Shown here: in pieces, positions 44,439-56,653 of the stretch
Position numbering within the stretch: position 1 is the first letter of the stretch
Layout: each line of letters starts with the position of its first letter
NCBI RefSeq assembly: GCF_024362695.1
Contig: NC_065422.1
Span: forward strand, 5,393,534 to 5,457,533
Origin: Pectinophora gossypiella
Lineage: Eukaryota > Arthropoda > Insecta > Lepidoptera > Gelechiidae
DNA: 64,000 bases
Direction: 5' to 3'
Program-made: the position numbers and the translations under genes
The notes under the pieces: model-generated
Database searches by the model: none
What the model was told of the DNA's origin: nothing
Seen by the model: only the letters and a program-made list of their open reading frames with translations

Positions 44439-44894
44439 GTTGACCACTTGCCGAATTCTACACCCAATAAGCCTATATTCAAATTTTTGCCGCGTCACTG
44501 CCATTAGTAACTTTAGCAAACTTCCATCAAACCACCTAATACCTACAACGTGAAGTTCGTGCGATTTAAAAATAGAACGTTCAAAAAATTCTAAAACTTG
44601 AGCGGCGGGATTCCGACTTGGAGCTAACTTCGCAACTAAGGCTTAGTGAAACTTTAAGCGTTTTGAAAACTGAACTGCTTTCAATAGTCCGCTTGCTATT
44701 ACGTATTTACCGCGAACGACTTTTAAGATCCCAGTTGAAACTTACACAGTTGGGGAGAATTTTAGTCTTTCGTAGTAGAATTGGTGGAAATAAAACTGTG
44801 TAATGACGTCAATAATGATAGTGATAAAACGTGCTTATCACAATTTACATTTTATTGTTCTCTGGTCGTTTGAGAGGTTTGTGCCTAGTTAGCG

Positions 44895-44936
44895 TATGCC
44901 ATCTGCGGCAAATCTACAATAAGTCACGTGAAAAAC
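44895..44936 (+). repeat. family P 3' end fragment
   Basis: GCCATCTGCGGCAAATCTAC AATAAGTCACGTGAAAAA. Confidence 0.55.
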
Positions 44937-45119
44937 TGTCTAGTAATCTACAACTTATGTTCCACTGTTGGGCACAAGCCAAGCAAGTAAGTATATTACA
45001 TCTGATATTTATATCTGCTTTGATTCTATATTCCTTTTCCAAAAAGTCTTTTTTTTAAATGAGTCCCCAAAATGCTCCGAAACTTCACCGAATCAGCTTA
45101 TAATGTACTAATCAATAAG

Positions 45120-45487
45120 AATGTTTACCCTTACATGGGGTGACCATCGATCAGGCGCCACTGGAACTAACTTGTCAGATTGCAGCGCGATCACTCAATG
45201 CCCCATTACTGGGAGACTATCACTCAATTTGGGGTGCACAGGTCCGTTGTCTAACACGACACGGGACCCCGACAGCGTCCATGCCGGCGTAATCGTTTTC
45301 CCTCATTCAGCACTTATCACTATCGGCCCACTAGAGTCGTATGGTTCTTTCATATATAATCCCCTCAGCCGACGCTCTTCTCTCATGTGGCTATCACCGA
45401 CCTCAGGACGGCACCCTGAGGCCTGTTGTCCATTTGCCCCATTTGCCCGGGAAAATAGTAAAGTCACATAGAAAAAAAAAAAAAAAA
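45120..45487 (+). mobile_element. family P retroelement copy with poly(A) tail
   Basis: Diverged copy: GTTTTCCCTCATTCAGCACT, CGGCACCCTGAGGCCTGTTG and AAAGTCACATAG before about 17 A. The 116-codon frame inside has no known domain. Confidence 0.6.
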
Positions 45488-46175
45488 CACTAGTCAGTTT
45501 TTCTTTGCCATGTTGTGAGTGGACGTATGTGTGTCCTGAGTGTCTGAGTTTCTGCAAGATCATGAATGATGTGAGAAATATGTTACGTTACCTTATTTGT
45601 ACTTATTTTTTTTAAGTCTGATTATATTATTATGAAAGTTTCACGGCGCATTGGCTCCTCTGCGCTGTAATGTCGTGAAATGTAAATAAATTAAATAAAT
45701 TGTAGTGGATGGTACTCTCGACTTGGCCGGACGAATAGGAAGCCTTGAAGATAGTGCAAATAAGGCTCGATGGTGCTCAAGAGTAGCGCAGCGTTATTAT
45801 TATTTTCCTACTTAAAACTTTTAAAATCCCGAAAAAAAAATCCTGGGCAAAACACGAAACTAAAAAGTTCCTTAACAGAAAAAAAATCTTGTAGATATTT
45901 ATTTATTTTACCAGGAATCTTAGTTTTCGAGATAATACCAATGCTAACCGAATCTGGTTTTTGTACCTTCTCTAAACATTTGTTCTTGACAAAAACAAAA
46001 CGTTCGTGACAATGGACACGCGTCCGTCACTCGATCCGATTGGAGATGAAGATGGATAACGGGAGTCTGGCGGTCATCGTGTCCGCATGTGATCGATGTG
46101 CCTATATATCGACTTGTTTTTTTAAATACTCTTTCTTTGTTGTACATACTATACGTACAATGGTTTTGCAGCATT

Positions 46176-46265
46176 TGTTTTAACACGTTCACTGTGTATG
46201 AACCACCTATGATGAGGCATTTTTAAACTCATACGTGCATGTCCCATATGTGGGGCACTACGGAA
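46176..46265 (+). mobile_element. piggyBac-like terminal fragment
   Basis: TTTTAACACGTTCACTGTG resembles the terminal repeat at 16322; CATGTCCCATATGTGGGGCA corresponds to the CCATACATGGGTCAC element. Confidence 0.5.
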
Positions 46266-46474
46266 ATTGGGAAAAAGGGAGGCTTTTCAGATTGTTTTTC
46301 TCTTGCCATTGGGTCTATTTACATACTTTCCAATGTGTTTATCGAAAAGAAACATTGCACGTGAGGGGTCGATATCTATTTTATTAGATCTAAATCTGAC
46401 AAAAAACGTTTTCTTATTTCCATTTAACTTAATTAGGAATTTTAATCAAGAAATACGTAATAATAAGTGCTACA

Positions 46475-46620
46475 TTTTATCACGTTTCACTATGACGTCG
46501 CAGGTTGCTTTTTCATACAAATTCCATTGTAATTTCGTGTTTTGACGTTTAGTAAAAAGTAACTGATTTGACTACTTGGAAACTAGCTTAGTTCATAATT
46601 TATCTTGAACCTAGTATATG
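46475..46620. mobile_element. M4 MITE, partial
   Basis: TTTATCACGTTTCACTATGACGTCG, then GTAATTTCGTGTTTTGACG and AACTGATTTGACTA, ending TTATCTTGAACCTAGTA. Confidence 0.65.
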
Positions 46621-46624
46621 TACC

Positions 46625-46870
46625 AATAGGCTAGTATCCAACTAGTCAAATCAATTACTTTTTAGTAAACGCCCAAACACGAAATTACTATGAAATAGCA
46701 CACTGTGACGTCATAGAAAAACGTGATAAAATGTCGGATTTACTATTACGGTTTTTTTAAATTCATAAATAAGTTAAATGGAAAAAAGAAAATGTTTTTC
46801 GTTAGTTTTAAATGTGTCTTTAGTTAGTAATCAGAATTTCATAATTTATCTCGAACCTAGTACAACACGG
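46625..46870. mobile_element. M4 MITE with TGACGTCA
   Basis: Inverted relative to its neighbour at 46475: CTAGTCAAATCAATTACTTT, TGACGTCATAGAAAAACGTG, then CATAATTTATCTCGAACCTA. Confidence 0.7.
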
Positions 46871-47534
46871 CCCAATTATTCTTCTTCCAAATCCACCGCG
46901 GTCTCGGCGTTTTGACATGGAAATGGAATAGTTGACAATCAGGCAGATGCAAATATCTGAATAATACGTTTGTTGGGAGTCCGGCCGATGAGTTGCCTCA
47001 TCTAAATACGACAGTTGTTTTCCATCGATCGACTCCCAGTGGTTTAGACAAAACTAAAGCGCAGCCATATAATATAGCTAGCTAACTAGGTAGCTTGGTT
47101 TTGGTGAGGAGTGTTGATCGAATTTTCCAGGATTATCGTTTATTTAACAAATTTAACCATTTCAGAATCAGAATCGGAATCATTTATTCAACATAATTAT
47201 CATGGATAAACTTGTTGAAGGTCAATTTAACATTTTTAAATCTACGTCATTTCGCAAGGTGTTATGGCTGAGGAGAAAATGACAAGAAACTGCTATACAT
47301 TTTTAAATCAATGTAGGTGTACGTTACAAGTTCCTTTATAACTAGAGGAACACATTTAATACCAGACATTTTTATCATTTAGGTAATCATTAATCTTATA
47401 ATAGTCTTTTTTACATAAAGTAAGCTTCACGCAAGCTTTGAATTTGTTTTTTGTTAAGTTTAATTTTTAGTATCAATCAAATATGTCAAGACACAGAAGG
47501 AAGACAGGGTGAGAAAACTCAGAATGAGAAATGC

Positions 47535-47700
47535 GTTTCGGAGGTAGGTATGTGACATAACTTGTATTGGGTTGGTTTTCCCTTCGCGGGTTGGAAAGTC
47601 AGACAGGCAGTCGCTTCTGTAAATAGAAGATTCGGTGCCGACTACTATTTACATGAGCCATGTCAGGGGCCTTTGACTGGTTGAATAATAACCCAGGGTT
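47535..47700 (+). mobile_element. partial family B SINE followed by family A tail
   Basis: TGCGTTTCGGAGGTAGGTAT, CTTCGCGGGTTGGAAAG (B), then ACATGAGCCATGTCAGGGGC (A). Confidence 0.6.
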
Positions 47701-47754
47701 GAGGAGATCGGTCGTTGACCCAGTCAAGAGAAGCAGACGTTAATTCTGTCTTCA

Positions 47755-47882
47755 GGTTCGGGTTGTGAGAAGCTGCAGTAGTTTTAGGCGGATGAGACGT
47801 TCGTTATGTAAAAATTGACGATTCAAAGTGTAACTATGTTACCTACTGAATAAAGATATTTTTGAATTTGAATTTGAATCTA
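47755..47882 (+). repeat. LINE 3' end with GAATTT tail
   Basis: GTGAGAAGCTGCAGTAGTTT to CTGAATAAAGATATTTTTGA and (ATTTGA)n. Reversed relative at 25133-25290. Confidence 0.7.
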
Positions 47883-48225
47883 TATTTAAATATTTAAAGT
47901 GCTACACTAGATTCGAGCTTTGCATAAATCTTGTTATCATTTTAAAGTGAATGGGTGTTGATATCGTATAAGCTCGTGTAAAGTCATAACCCCCTGGTAC
48001 CGGAGTGCGGTTATTTTTCACTTAACACCCCTATCTTATCTGCATTGCCATTTTACACTTGCTAGCTCTTCATACTCGATGTCGCCCTGGTACTTTGCAA
48101 ATGTGATTCGATACATATCGTGTTTAATGTTTAACATAAAGCTTTATGGTATATTGGTTTAGAAATGAATATATTGTGTATAAAACATTATGTTGACTGA
48201 ACTTTTTATGCTTTGATTGTTGTAC

Positions 48226-48384
48226 AGTCATGAGCAATAAATATCATGCACTTTAGAACCCTGTCGCACTATTACATTTGACATTTAATCAGACTTACGG
48301 TTTAATTTGTCAAAAAAGTTAATGTGACATTGTTTCAAAGTGTACTTATACATATTAGTACTCGTGACCATACATAAGCTTATT
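48226..48384. mobile_element. MITE family M3, reversed
   Basis: TACAGTCATGAGCAATAAAT to TATTAGTACTCGTGACCATA; reverse complement of the copy at 44285. Confidence 0.75.
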
Positions 48385-48597
48385 ATTAAAATAAAATTAG
48401 TACTTGTTCCCGCCATTTTGGTGCTAGTGTCCCTCGGCAATCATCGCATTTACGAAATATAAACGATTAAACTAACGAATAAAAACGATTAAAAACGACA
48501 ATAATCCATGTTCATCAATTATTAGAATTATCGTGGATTAGAATTTGAATTTAGAACTAGATATTTACTGTAATGTTAAATAAATAAATCCTTTAAT

Positions 48598-48870
48598 AGG
48601 GTATTTGACTAGGTCCAAGATAAATTATGAAATGTTAATTTAGAAATAGAAATTAGTCTAATATAATCAAAAATCAATCACATTTTTCTTTTTGACTTTT
48701 TTTCAAATTTTATTTATGTATTAAGTAACAATAAGTACGACATTTGATTGGTTTTATTAATGACGTCACAGGACAGTATTTCCATACAAATTCCATTGAA
48801 AATTTTCGTTTTGACGTTTCGTAAAAAGTATCTCATTTGACTAAGTTGTCAAATAGCCTAATATTAAATA
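48598..48870. mobile_element. M4 MITE with TGACGTCA, complete
   Basis: Ends TAGGGTATTTGACTAGGTCC and TTGTCAAATAGCCTA are inverted; TGACGTCACAGG is internal. Confidence 0.75.
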
Positions 48871-49294
48871 GTCCAAACGCTAGAAAAATGTGAAGTTGTA
48901 ACGTTGAAACTGCGTCTGCGAAGGTTGTCTGGAATAGGTTAGAACTAAGGCTACCTTTGCTTACTTTAGTTTTAGTTTGTTCTTTGTAATAAATATGTGT
49001 ATTCGGTTTTATGAGTTTGAAGTCATGTTTGGGTCACATATAGGTAATTGAAATCACGTGGTTTCCAGGATCTGTGACTCGTCCCCATCACATGGGACTT
49101 AAGGTTAGGTTACACAGTGCGAGCAGCTGATGTGACAATAGACAGCTACTGTGCCTGTGTACTCGTATGACAGTAGCTCAACTCGCCTCGCACGGTCACA
49201 TTATGCAAACTGCTGGCGTCGCAGAAGACAGCTACTATACCAGTGTACTGGTATAATTATGAGATTAAACGAACTTACCTGTAAGTGAAGTTCT

Positions 49295-49455
49295 ATCTCA
49301 ATTATACGAAGCTCCTTGTTCGAGAGGTTTTAAACAGTGTAGTCTACGTCTTATGCTCCAGCATCGTCACAATTTTCAAAGCTCATATCCAAAGCTAAAA
49401 AAAAAAAGTTAGTTTCCCGCTTCCTGAACGCAGCTGTCAACTAATGTCATTATGT
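49295..49455 (+). repeat. left inner inverted-repeat arm
   Basis: CTCCTTGTTCGAGAGGTTTT, AAACAGTGTAG, CTCCAGCATCGTCACAATTT and CCGCTTCCTGAACGCAGCTG, all found reversed at 54803-54950. Confidence 0.85.
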
Positions 49456-49530
49456 TTAAAGCATGTTTCATGGACAACTCCATCACCTGTGGAAGCTTTA
49501 GGGCGGGATATTAAAATTGAAGGGAGGGAG

Positions 49531-49640
49531 TCCTCTCGAACAAGGAGCTTCGTATAATTGAGATAGAACTTCACTTACAGGTAAGTTCGTTTAATCTCAT
49601 AATTATACTCGCTCCTTGTTCGAGAGGTTTTAAACAGTGT
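49531..49640. mobile_element. short palindromic element sharing the arm terminus
   Basis: CCTCTCGAACAAGGAGCTTC at the left faces GCTCCTTGTTCGAGAGGTTT at the right, with CTTACAGGTAAGTTCG, a perfect 5' splice-site-like string, in the middle. The first arm's flank (49257-49300) holds the same centre reversed. Confidence 0.7.
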
Positions 49641-49649
49641 AGATGTTCA

Positions 49650-51735
49650 AAGTTTAGTTGGGAATGAAACATTTAAATTGAAGCGAGTACCAATAATATG
49701 ATTATTCATTAATGAATAAAGTACATTGTTATCACGAAAGCTAATTAAGCTGCCCATGACTTTAATCCCAATAAAGGCAGTGAGAGGCACAGCCGTCGCC
49801 TGATAAACTCAGCGCGGCGTTCCACCAAACGTTTTGATATTATCATGTAAAAAACAATAAGAATAATAACTGTTCGCTAAACAAGTTTCACCAGTTCTCA
49901 AGAATGGAATCGATATTATGTATGTTATATAATATATGGTTATACTATACTGTACTAGAATAGATACATAGTTCTAAATAATTAAGTTGAAGTTGAGCAA
50001 GTACATTAAATACCTATTTCACATTACTATCAATTTCACAACAAAAGAACTACACAAGAACAAATTTCTGAATGAGCTCAACATCAAGATTGGCTATAAG
50101 AGCCTCACAGGGACCTCACCATAGAGCATATTTCCGAAGCTCTTGAACAAAAACGATAGTTATAGTCGAAAGGACTGTGAGACTTCATCATATAGTATAA
50201 CACTCATTTTTCATTGGCATACCAAGGGCTACAATAATTATCAAAGTTACACATTATTTGTTTACATACATAAAAGAAGAAGAAATACATAAAGAAGAAC
50301 GGGTAATGACGAGGGCACCCAGACACAAGATTGATTGTAACATCCTGTGCTAAGTTGGCAATTGTTGTCGACATTGAGTAGTTAAATGAATCCTAAGACA
50401 ACATGTCAAATTGATTAGAGAAAATACAAATATAAGTGCAAGTAAGAATTTCGATACATTTATTCAAATGACCTTTTTCATTAAAATATTCAGAACCACT
50501 GAACTAAACTTTCCTCTTTATTATAAGATATTGTTAAATGAGGCTGAAAGTATAAAGAGGGGAAGTGCATTTACATTATGTACTTGTGTGATAATTATCT
50601 TCGTAATAATTAAGATTTTGTTTTTATTAAAATAGATTACCTGAGCCCAAGTTATTGTGTATTACCTAATATCGACCATATGGGCTTGGTAATAATATTT
50701 AGTATATTTTTTATGTGGTAATAATAAATATAACTTGTTGTGGATTTTTTTCCTATTCCTCTATGCAACCTTTCACCCACTAATCAGATGATAGAACAAC
50801 GTACGCACAACACATTAACACACGTAACATTGTTTACGCAGCTATCTCTTTAGTGTAATAATTATTGAATTTGTTTTTAGGACAGTAATAGTAACGTCCT
50901 ATTATTTACTGGAAAAAATAAATAAATGAATAAAACATATTTTACCCTTAGGTGTGCAGTTACATATAAGGATAACATTAATTTATTAATTATCGGTCGT
51001 GTAGGTATATTATCATCGTTCGTAAAAATCATCTTTTCCTTTAACCTAACTTAACATGATCCTGTTGTTTGCACAGGGATTCACTTCTCGTACCCATCCT
51101 GAAGATTTAATATTATGTCAGGTTATTTAGTGAAGGGACCTGCCTGATTTACGTTACAACACTAACCGAAAAATAAGATAAACATATATTTATCATGAAA
51201 ATATTATTGTTACTTCTCCACTGCAGTTTGGTTCCGATTGATTAAGTGAAGGGACATTATTGTTGTAATTTTTATATTAATTGTAAACTGTGTTTTGGGC
51301 TGATCAGCAACAACATAATAAATCTACAACAACATAATTTAGAGAAAACGCTAATGGTGATGTAAGTTATATGTTACTAATGAACTATTTTTCCTTCCTT
51401 TTCACCTATGAGTTAATAATAAAAAGGGCAACTATTCTATCTAACCGAACTAGGTATCAATATTTTACAATTTCGAATGTAATACTTGAAGGAAATTTTC
51501 ATTGAAGTTATAATATTATCAGGTAGGTACCCCAATTTATACTGAGATTAGTATTGTTATTCCTGATTAACAAAGACAGGATTTGAATCCCATGTCTTAA
51601 TGATAATGCTAAAACTTTTAGTGATAGACATTCGGAATTAATTTTACCAGAATTTTGAAAAATATATTTGCTTGTGCAAATTTTCCCATTATAACTTTAT
51701 AGGGAATTCTTCCTCCTCATGAGGTACTATTCTTA
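49650..51735. other. AT-rich interior, no gene recognised
   Basis: Only short frames (a 74-codon plus frame at 50411 with no known domain). No familiar interspersed repeat, in contrast to the rest of the window. Confidence 0.4.
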
Positions 51736-51739
51736 AACG

Positions 51740-52000
51740 GCCTTGCTGCCTGGGCCACTGTTGATACTAATGGCTGTGAGACTGCTAATACATCTGGTTG
51801 TAGCTCTGCTACTACTGCTGGCTGTAGGGCTGCTGGTACTGCTGGTTATAGCACTGCTGATCATGACTGGTTGCATCACTGCTTTTATTGCTGGCTGTGG
51901 GGCGGCCTGCTGATACTGTTCCTTGTGGGCTTTCAGTTCATGCTGTTGGCTGTGGGGCTGCCTGCTGATACTGTTGTCTCTGTTCCACAGATCCTGTTGC
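51740..52000 (+). repeat. irregular CTGCTGRTACTG tandem repeats
   Basis: Repeated GGCTGTGGGGCTGCCTGCTG, CTGATACTGTT and GCTGGTTATAGC units. The overlapping 68-codon frame is probably a product of the repeats. Confidence 0.65.
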
Positions 52001-52364
52001 TATCTCGTTTACTCACTCTTCGGGCAATGTTATTCATTATTATTTATGTGCTATTTGAATTTTATGATGTTGGTTGAAAGAATTTAATAGCAGTATTCTC
52101 TAACCATGTCTTGTGTACAGTTATATCTCTTTTGAAAGTAATCTCTGACATTACATACTTTGATTTCTAGCACAGTTGAGGTTGATTAATAGAACAGAGG
52201 CTTTTAGGTTTTGAATTGTCGGTTATTTCTTCAGAATTTGTACTCTCATTATTTTATAATAATCAATTTGACATAATAGTCTATTGTTTCTCAGCATTAG
52301 TCTAATCTTGAGTTTCAACATGGGTAGGTAAGCCCCGACAATTCAATGGTTTATCTTCGATTCC

Positions 52365-53475
52365 TCAAGTGACAAACCAGACATGGAAATAAAAGTATAA
52401 AAAATAGTTGGTCTATGTTCTAGCTATCTACTAGCGTTTAGCAAAAGGCGATACTTGTAGTGGTAGCTTTATGTTATTTGAGTTGATACCATCAAGTCCA
52501 TTGTCTATCCTCTAAGTGATAGCTCTAGGTATGGAAATGAGAAATAGGTATATAGCGCTTGCTAATGCCGACCATAATCGTGGTAGCTCTTATATTAACA
52601 GGGTTCATACCATAAAGTCCATTGTCTATCCTCTAAGTGATAGCTCTAAGTATGGAAATGAGAAATAGGTATATAGCGCTTGCCAATGCCGACCATAATC
52701 GTGGTAGCTCTTATGTTAATATGGTTCATACCATCAAGTCCATTGTCTATCCTCTAAGTGATAGCTCTAAGTATGGAAATGAGAAATAGGTATGTTAGCG
52801 CTTGTCAATGGCGACTTTCTTAGTGGTAGCTCTTACATTCATTGTGTTGATACCTTCAAGTCCATTGTCTATCCTCTAAGTGATAGCTCTAGGCATGGAA
52901 ATGATAAATAGGTATATTAGCGCTTGGCAATGGCGACCTTCCTGGTGGTAGATCTTTTGTTAATTAGGTTGATACCATCAAGTCCATTGTCTATCCTCTA
53001 AGTGATAGCTCTAAGTATGGAAATGAGAAATAGGTATGTTAGCGCTTGTCAGTGGCGACCTTCCTAGTGGTAGCTCTTATGTTCATTGCATTGATACCTT
53101 CAAGTCTATTGTCTATCCTCTAAGTGATAGCTCTAGGTATGGAAATGACAAATAGGTATATTATCTCTTATCAATGGCGACCTTCCTAATGGTAGCTCTT
53201 GTGATAGCTCTAGGTATGGAAATGTAAAATAGGTATATTAGCGCTTAGCAATGGCAAACTTCCTAGTGATAGCTTTTATGTACATTAAGTTGGTACCATC
53301 AAGTCCCCTGTCCATCCGCTAAATGATAGCTCTAGGTATTAAAATAAAGCATAGGTATATTTGCGCTTTGCAACAGTCTTAGTGGTTGAGTTTTATGTTA
53401 ATAGGGTTGATACATCAAGTCCATTGTCTATCCTCTATTGTGATAGCTCTAAAGGGAAACAAATAGTCTGTCTAT
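52365..53475 (+). repeat. minisatellite, about 121-122 bp period, about nine units
   Basis: TTGTCTATCCTCTAAGTGAT recurs at 52501, 52622, 52743, 52865, 52987 and 53109, with degenerate units at both ends. Each unit continues AGCTCTAGGTATGGAAATGA, AATAGGTATAT and GTGGTAGCTCTTA. Confidence 0.92.
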
Positions 53476-53479
53476 TCTC

Positions 53480-54790
53480 TAGTCAGACAGTTCACTACTA
53501 GTGTTTAACTAGGTGACTCTCCAAGTGGTGTTCTCTTGTTGGTTAGGTAGGTACCAATAATCATCACCCATACGTTGGAAGCTTGAATTATAATAAGATT
53601 AGAGTAATTTGGAAGAAATTGCTTACTATAATAAGGCTATCTTTTGCCTGTACTCTCTTAACACTCTTTCTGTTTTTATTGTTAGGGTATATTATCATCA
53701 TCTTATATTGTAAGTATCATTCGGAGAAGATAACATTATTAACACCACTTAACAGAGACTGTGAGAAGGGATTATGTACTGTTATAATATATATAATATC
53801 ATTTTTAAGTATGGTTATCTTGTAGTAAACCAATTATAATCCTCTAAATGTTTTAAGTGTTATCTTGAATAAGTTATGTATCTTGTCTACCAATGGTGTA
53901 GATGACCTCTGTGATATTGAGTACTACTGTGTCATAGGTACTTCTTGATGAACAGGGTAAACATGAAGTGCTTCTGTCATCTAATTATCTGAACTTGTCA
54001 AATTATTTCCGAGTTAATTATTTACTTTTCTATGCCATTCTGCGGTTATATTTCACTGGTTCTCTTTGTTTTATAATAAAACTGCTCATTTCATTCGCTG
54101 ATAGTAAGTTATCAACCGCAACATAAGCCAAGAACACAATTACAAAAAGAAACAAAAATTTTTTTTTTTTTTTTTTTTGACAGATGAAAAGCGGCAATCA
54201 GGGACTGAAGACAAGGCTTAGGCCTATTTTGATCGTGATTTTCGAATATTAAATTACTAAAGTCAAGACTGTATAGTCCTCAGATCTTTGCCTGCCTTAT
54301 ATAAGGCGAATTTAAACAACATCAACATCGGAATAAAGTATAACTTTTAAATCACTGTTATAACACGAACACGATACAATTTTAATATTATTATTTCTGT
54401 TAATAAAACTAGTTACTTTTATTAGTAATAAGTACCAACTTAAGTTACTTCTTCGAATGTTAGGATTATAAAATTATAACCTCAAAAAAAAGTAATTTGT
54501 TTTCGACAATAAAAGGAATTAAATTGAATTGATCATAATTATATCTTCTCTTGTTTTAGTAGATGGATAATGTTAAGACTTACCAGTATAATCCACGTTT
54601 TGTTTTATCAAAAAGAACTTACGCTCGTCGTCATCCACATTTTTTCTTTGGTACTGTTTCTAGCTTTTTTAGAGAAAAAAGCACTTGATTATGTAAGTAA
54701 CAGATTTTTCGCACTATATCAATCATGTTTTTGTATTAAATATTAGTTTTCAATTAGTTTATTTACGGAGGCGAAGTGACGCGCCGGTGC
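53480..54790. other. no gene recognised
   Basis: AT-rich; a run of about 18 T at 54159-54178. The 80-codon plus frame at 53583 is hydrophobic but unsupported. Confidence 0.4.
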
Positions 54791-54802
54791 ACAAAAACCG
54801 TA

Positions 54803-54950
54803 ATGACATTAGTTGACAGCTGCGTTCAGGAAGCGGGAAACTAACTTTTTTTTTTTAGCTTTGGATATGAGCTTTGAAAATTGTGACGATGCTGGAGCAT
54901 AAGACGTAGACTACACTGTTTAAAACCTCTCGAACAAGGAGCGAGTATAA
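54803..54950 (-). repeat. right inner inverted-repeat arm
   Basis: TTAGTTGACAGCTGCGTTCA to CCTCTCGAACAAGGAGCGAG, the inverted partner of 49295-49455. Confidence 0.85.
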
Positions 54951-55686
54951 TTCGTTTGTATCATGTGGCCCAAACAAGAAACACTGTACCTGGCGTGGGC
55001 CCTAGCGTACGAGCTACTGTCATTTCGCAAAATCGTGCGAGTTGACGACCAAGCGGAGTGCGAGTGGTGTGGTGGGGGAAGGCAAGTAGCGAGTAAAAAC
55101 AAAAAATGTTGAAGTAACTGGAACGTGAGCAACTGTCCCACACGCACATGACAGTAACTCGTATGATGCGGTCACACTTGCGTAGTAGCTGCACCTCAAT
55201 AACTGACTCGGTCAGCTCGCATGTTAGCTCGCACCGTGTTAACCTAGGCTTTAAACATAGCTGGCGAGGAGTAGATGTTGTATACACCTCTGTGTACATC
55301 TTCGGGTGTAATGTGAGCAATAAATTGTTTATTATTGAAACTGTTATGCCTTCCTAAAATAATTTCCACGCGAATGAATTCGCGGGCGACCGCTAGTAGT
55401 CAATAAGAGTATTTTGCCTTCTGGTCTGTGAATGTTGCTAAGAGTAGCGAAGGAGCCTATCTTCTGGCTGGGAGCCAACTGGGAGCCAACTCTCTAACGA
55501 CTAGGAAATAATTTCGCTCAGTGCCAATACGCCAATATGTACTTATCGCTGAGATTGCGACTGCTATTGCTACAGAAATGAGGTTCGTGTTTATTTGAAT
55601 TTCCATTCTATTTCCATTGCATTTATTAACTAGTATTGATTGGACTAGGTAGCCATAGTTTCAGGTGTGGGATTCTTTAAAGCGCT

Positions 55687-55819
55687 GGGGGGTTAAAATG
55701 GCCACACAATTAATCTAAAAAGTAATATTGCAATTTAACATTTGCGCATATAAAAGTACGTGCGCAATGCAAACAAATGTTTTTAGATGACTTGCTTCGA
55801 TGTGGCCATTTTAACCCCC
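55687..55819. mobile_element. complete palindromic MITE (M5)
   Basis: GGGGGGTTAAAATGGCCACA at the left mirrors TGTGGCCATTTTAACCCCC at the right; centre TTTGCGCATATAAAAGTACG. The template for the broken copies at 4985 and 12707. Confidence 0.9.
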
Positions 55820-55904
55820 TGATGTCACTATAATGCTGAAAACGAATACCTACAGCGCGCCGTCACAACTTTTAGTTATGCACGGAATTGCGTCCTATTA
55901 AGTC

Positions 55905-56112
55905 AAAAATAAATTATGAAATTCTGATTACAAAGTAAAGACAACTGTAAAGCTGATGAGTTCCTAAAATTTTATTTTTTCTGTTTAACTTATTTATTAT
56001 GACATTTTAACACGTTTTTCTATGGCGTCATAGTGTTTTTCTTAAAAATATCCGTAGTAATTTCGTGTTTTGACATTTAGATTATGTAACTGATTTTACT
56101 AGGCTACGTATT
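55905..56112. mobile_element. M4 MITE, diverged
   Basis: AAATTATGAAATTCTGATTA to GTAATTTCGTGTTTTGACAT and TTTTACTAGGCTA; the core reads TGGCGTCA. Confidence 0.6.
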
Positions 56113-56164
56113 TATCACTATATACATATAAGTACTTATTGATAATTTGAAAAAGGAAAGGAAA

Positions 56165-56325
56165 ACATAACAGTCGGAGTAGGGCCCTGTGCTGGGAGGT
56201 TTTCTGGCCACGTCTTTCCCTCAGCGATATAGCTTCCCATTTGGTAGTAGTTTTACAGATAGTTACATAATATTATGTAATTTAATTTTTGACGTTCAAA
56301 AAGCGCTAACTATCTAAGACAATTT
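56165..56325. repeat. SINE-like repeat fragment
   Basis: GGGCCCTGTGCTGGGAGGTT, TTCTGGCCACGTCTTTCCCT and TTTTGACGTTCAAAAAGCGC are typical of moth interspersed repeats in style (from memory, not checked). Confidence 0.4.
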
Positions 56326-56653
56326 TGAAGGATAAATAGTTTTGTTTTTTTTTTGAAATCTGAATAAGTCATCAGAATTATTTCGACTTTTTTCAAATTG
56401 ACAAAATAAAAATCGACCTTACGTATTCTGAATAAAATCTGACAGTGCGTCCGATACGGAAGGATTTTAGTGATTCTTCAGCCATAGATATATGTATAAC
56501 AATAATATGTTAATATAAAATAAAACTGTTAAATAAAGAGTGATAAGGTTTTTAATAATAAATGGTTGTAAATGAAATACTATTTATTAATTTTCTAATA
56601 TCTTTGACTTCTTTATTACAAGAATGAAAATTTCCACAAAATGTTCATACATT

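Larger units (their letters stand above)
49090..55252. repeat. block bracketed by nested inverted repeats
   Basis: Outer arms AGGTTAGGTTACACAGTGCG (from about 49092) and GGTGCGAGCTAACATG-type sequence reversed at 55215-55252 resemble terminal inverted repeats. Inside lie much longer arms (49295-49455 versus 54803-54950), almost perfect over about 150 bp. The interior has no frame above 100 codons. Either a 5.7-kb element sits inside a smaller one, or MITEs bracket captured DNA. Confidence 0.6.

Noticed and set aside
45121..45563. Overlapping 116- and 86-codon frames on opposite strands
   Set aside because: Both lie on a family P retroelement copy with a poly(A) tail and show no domain.
52365..53475. 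CRISPR-like array
   Set aside because: Repeats of about 121 bp with similar linkers in eukaryotic DNA and no cas genes; a minisatellite explains it.
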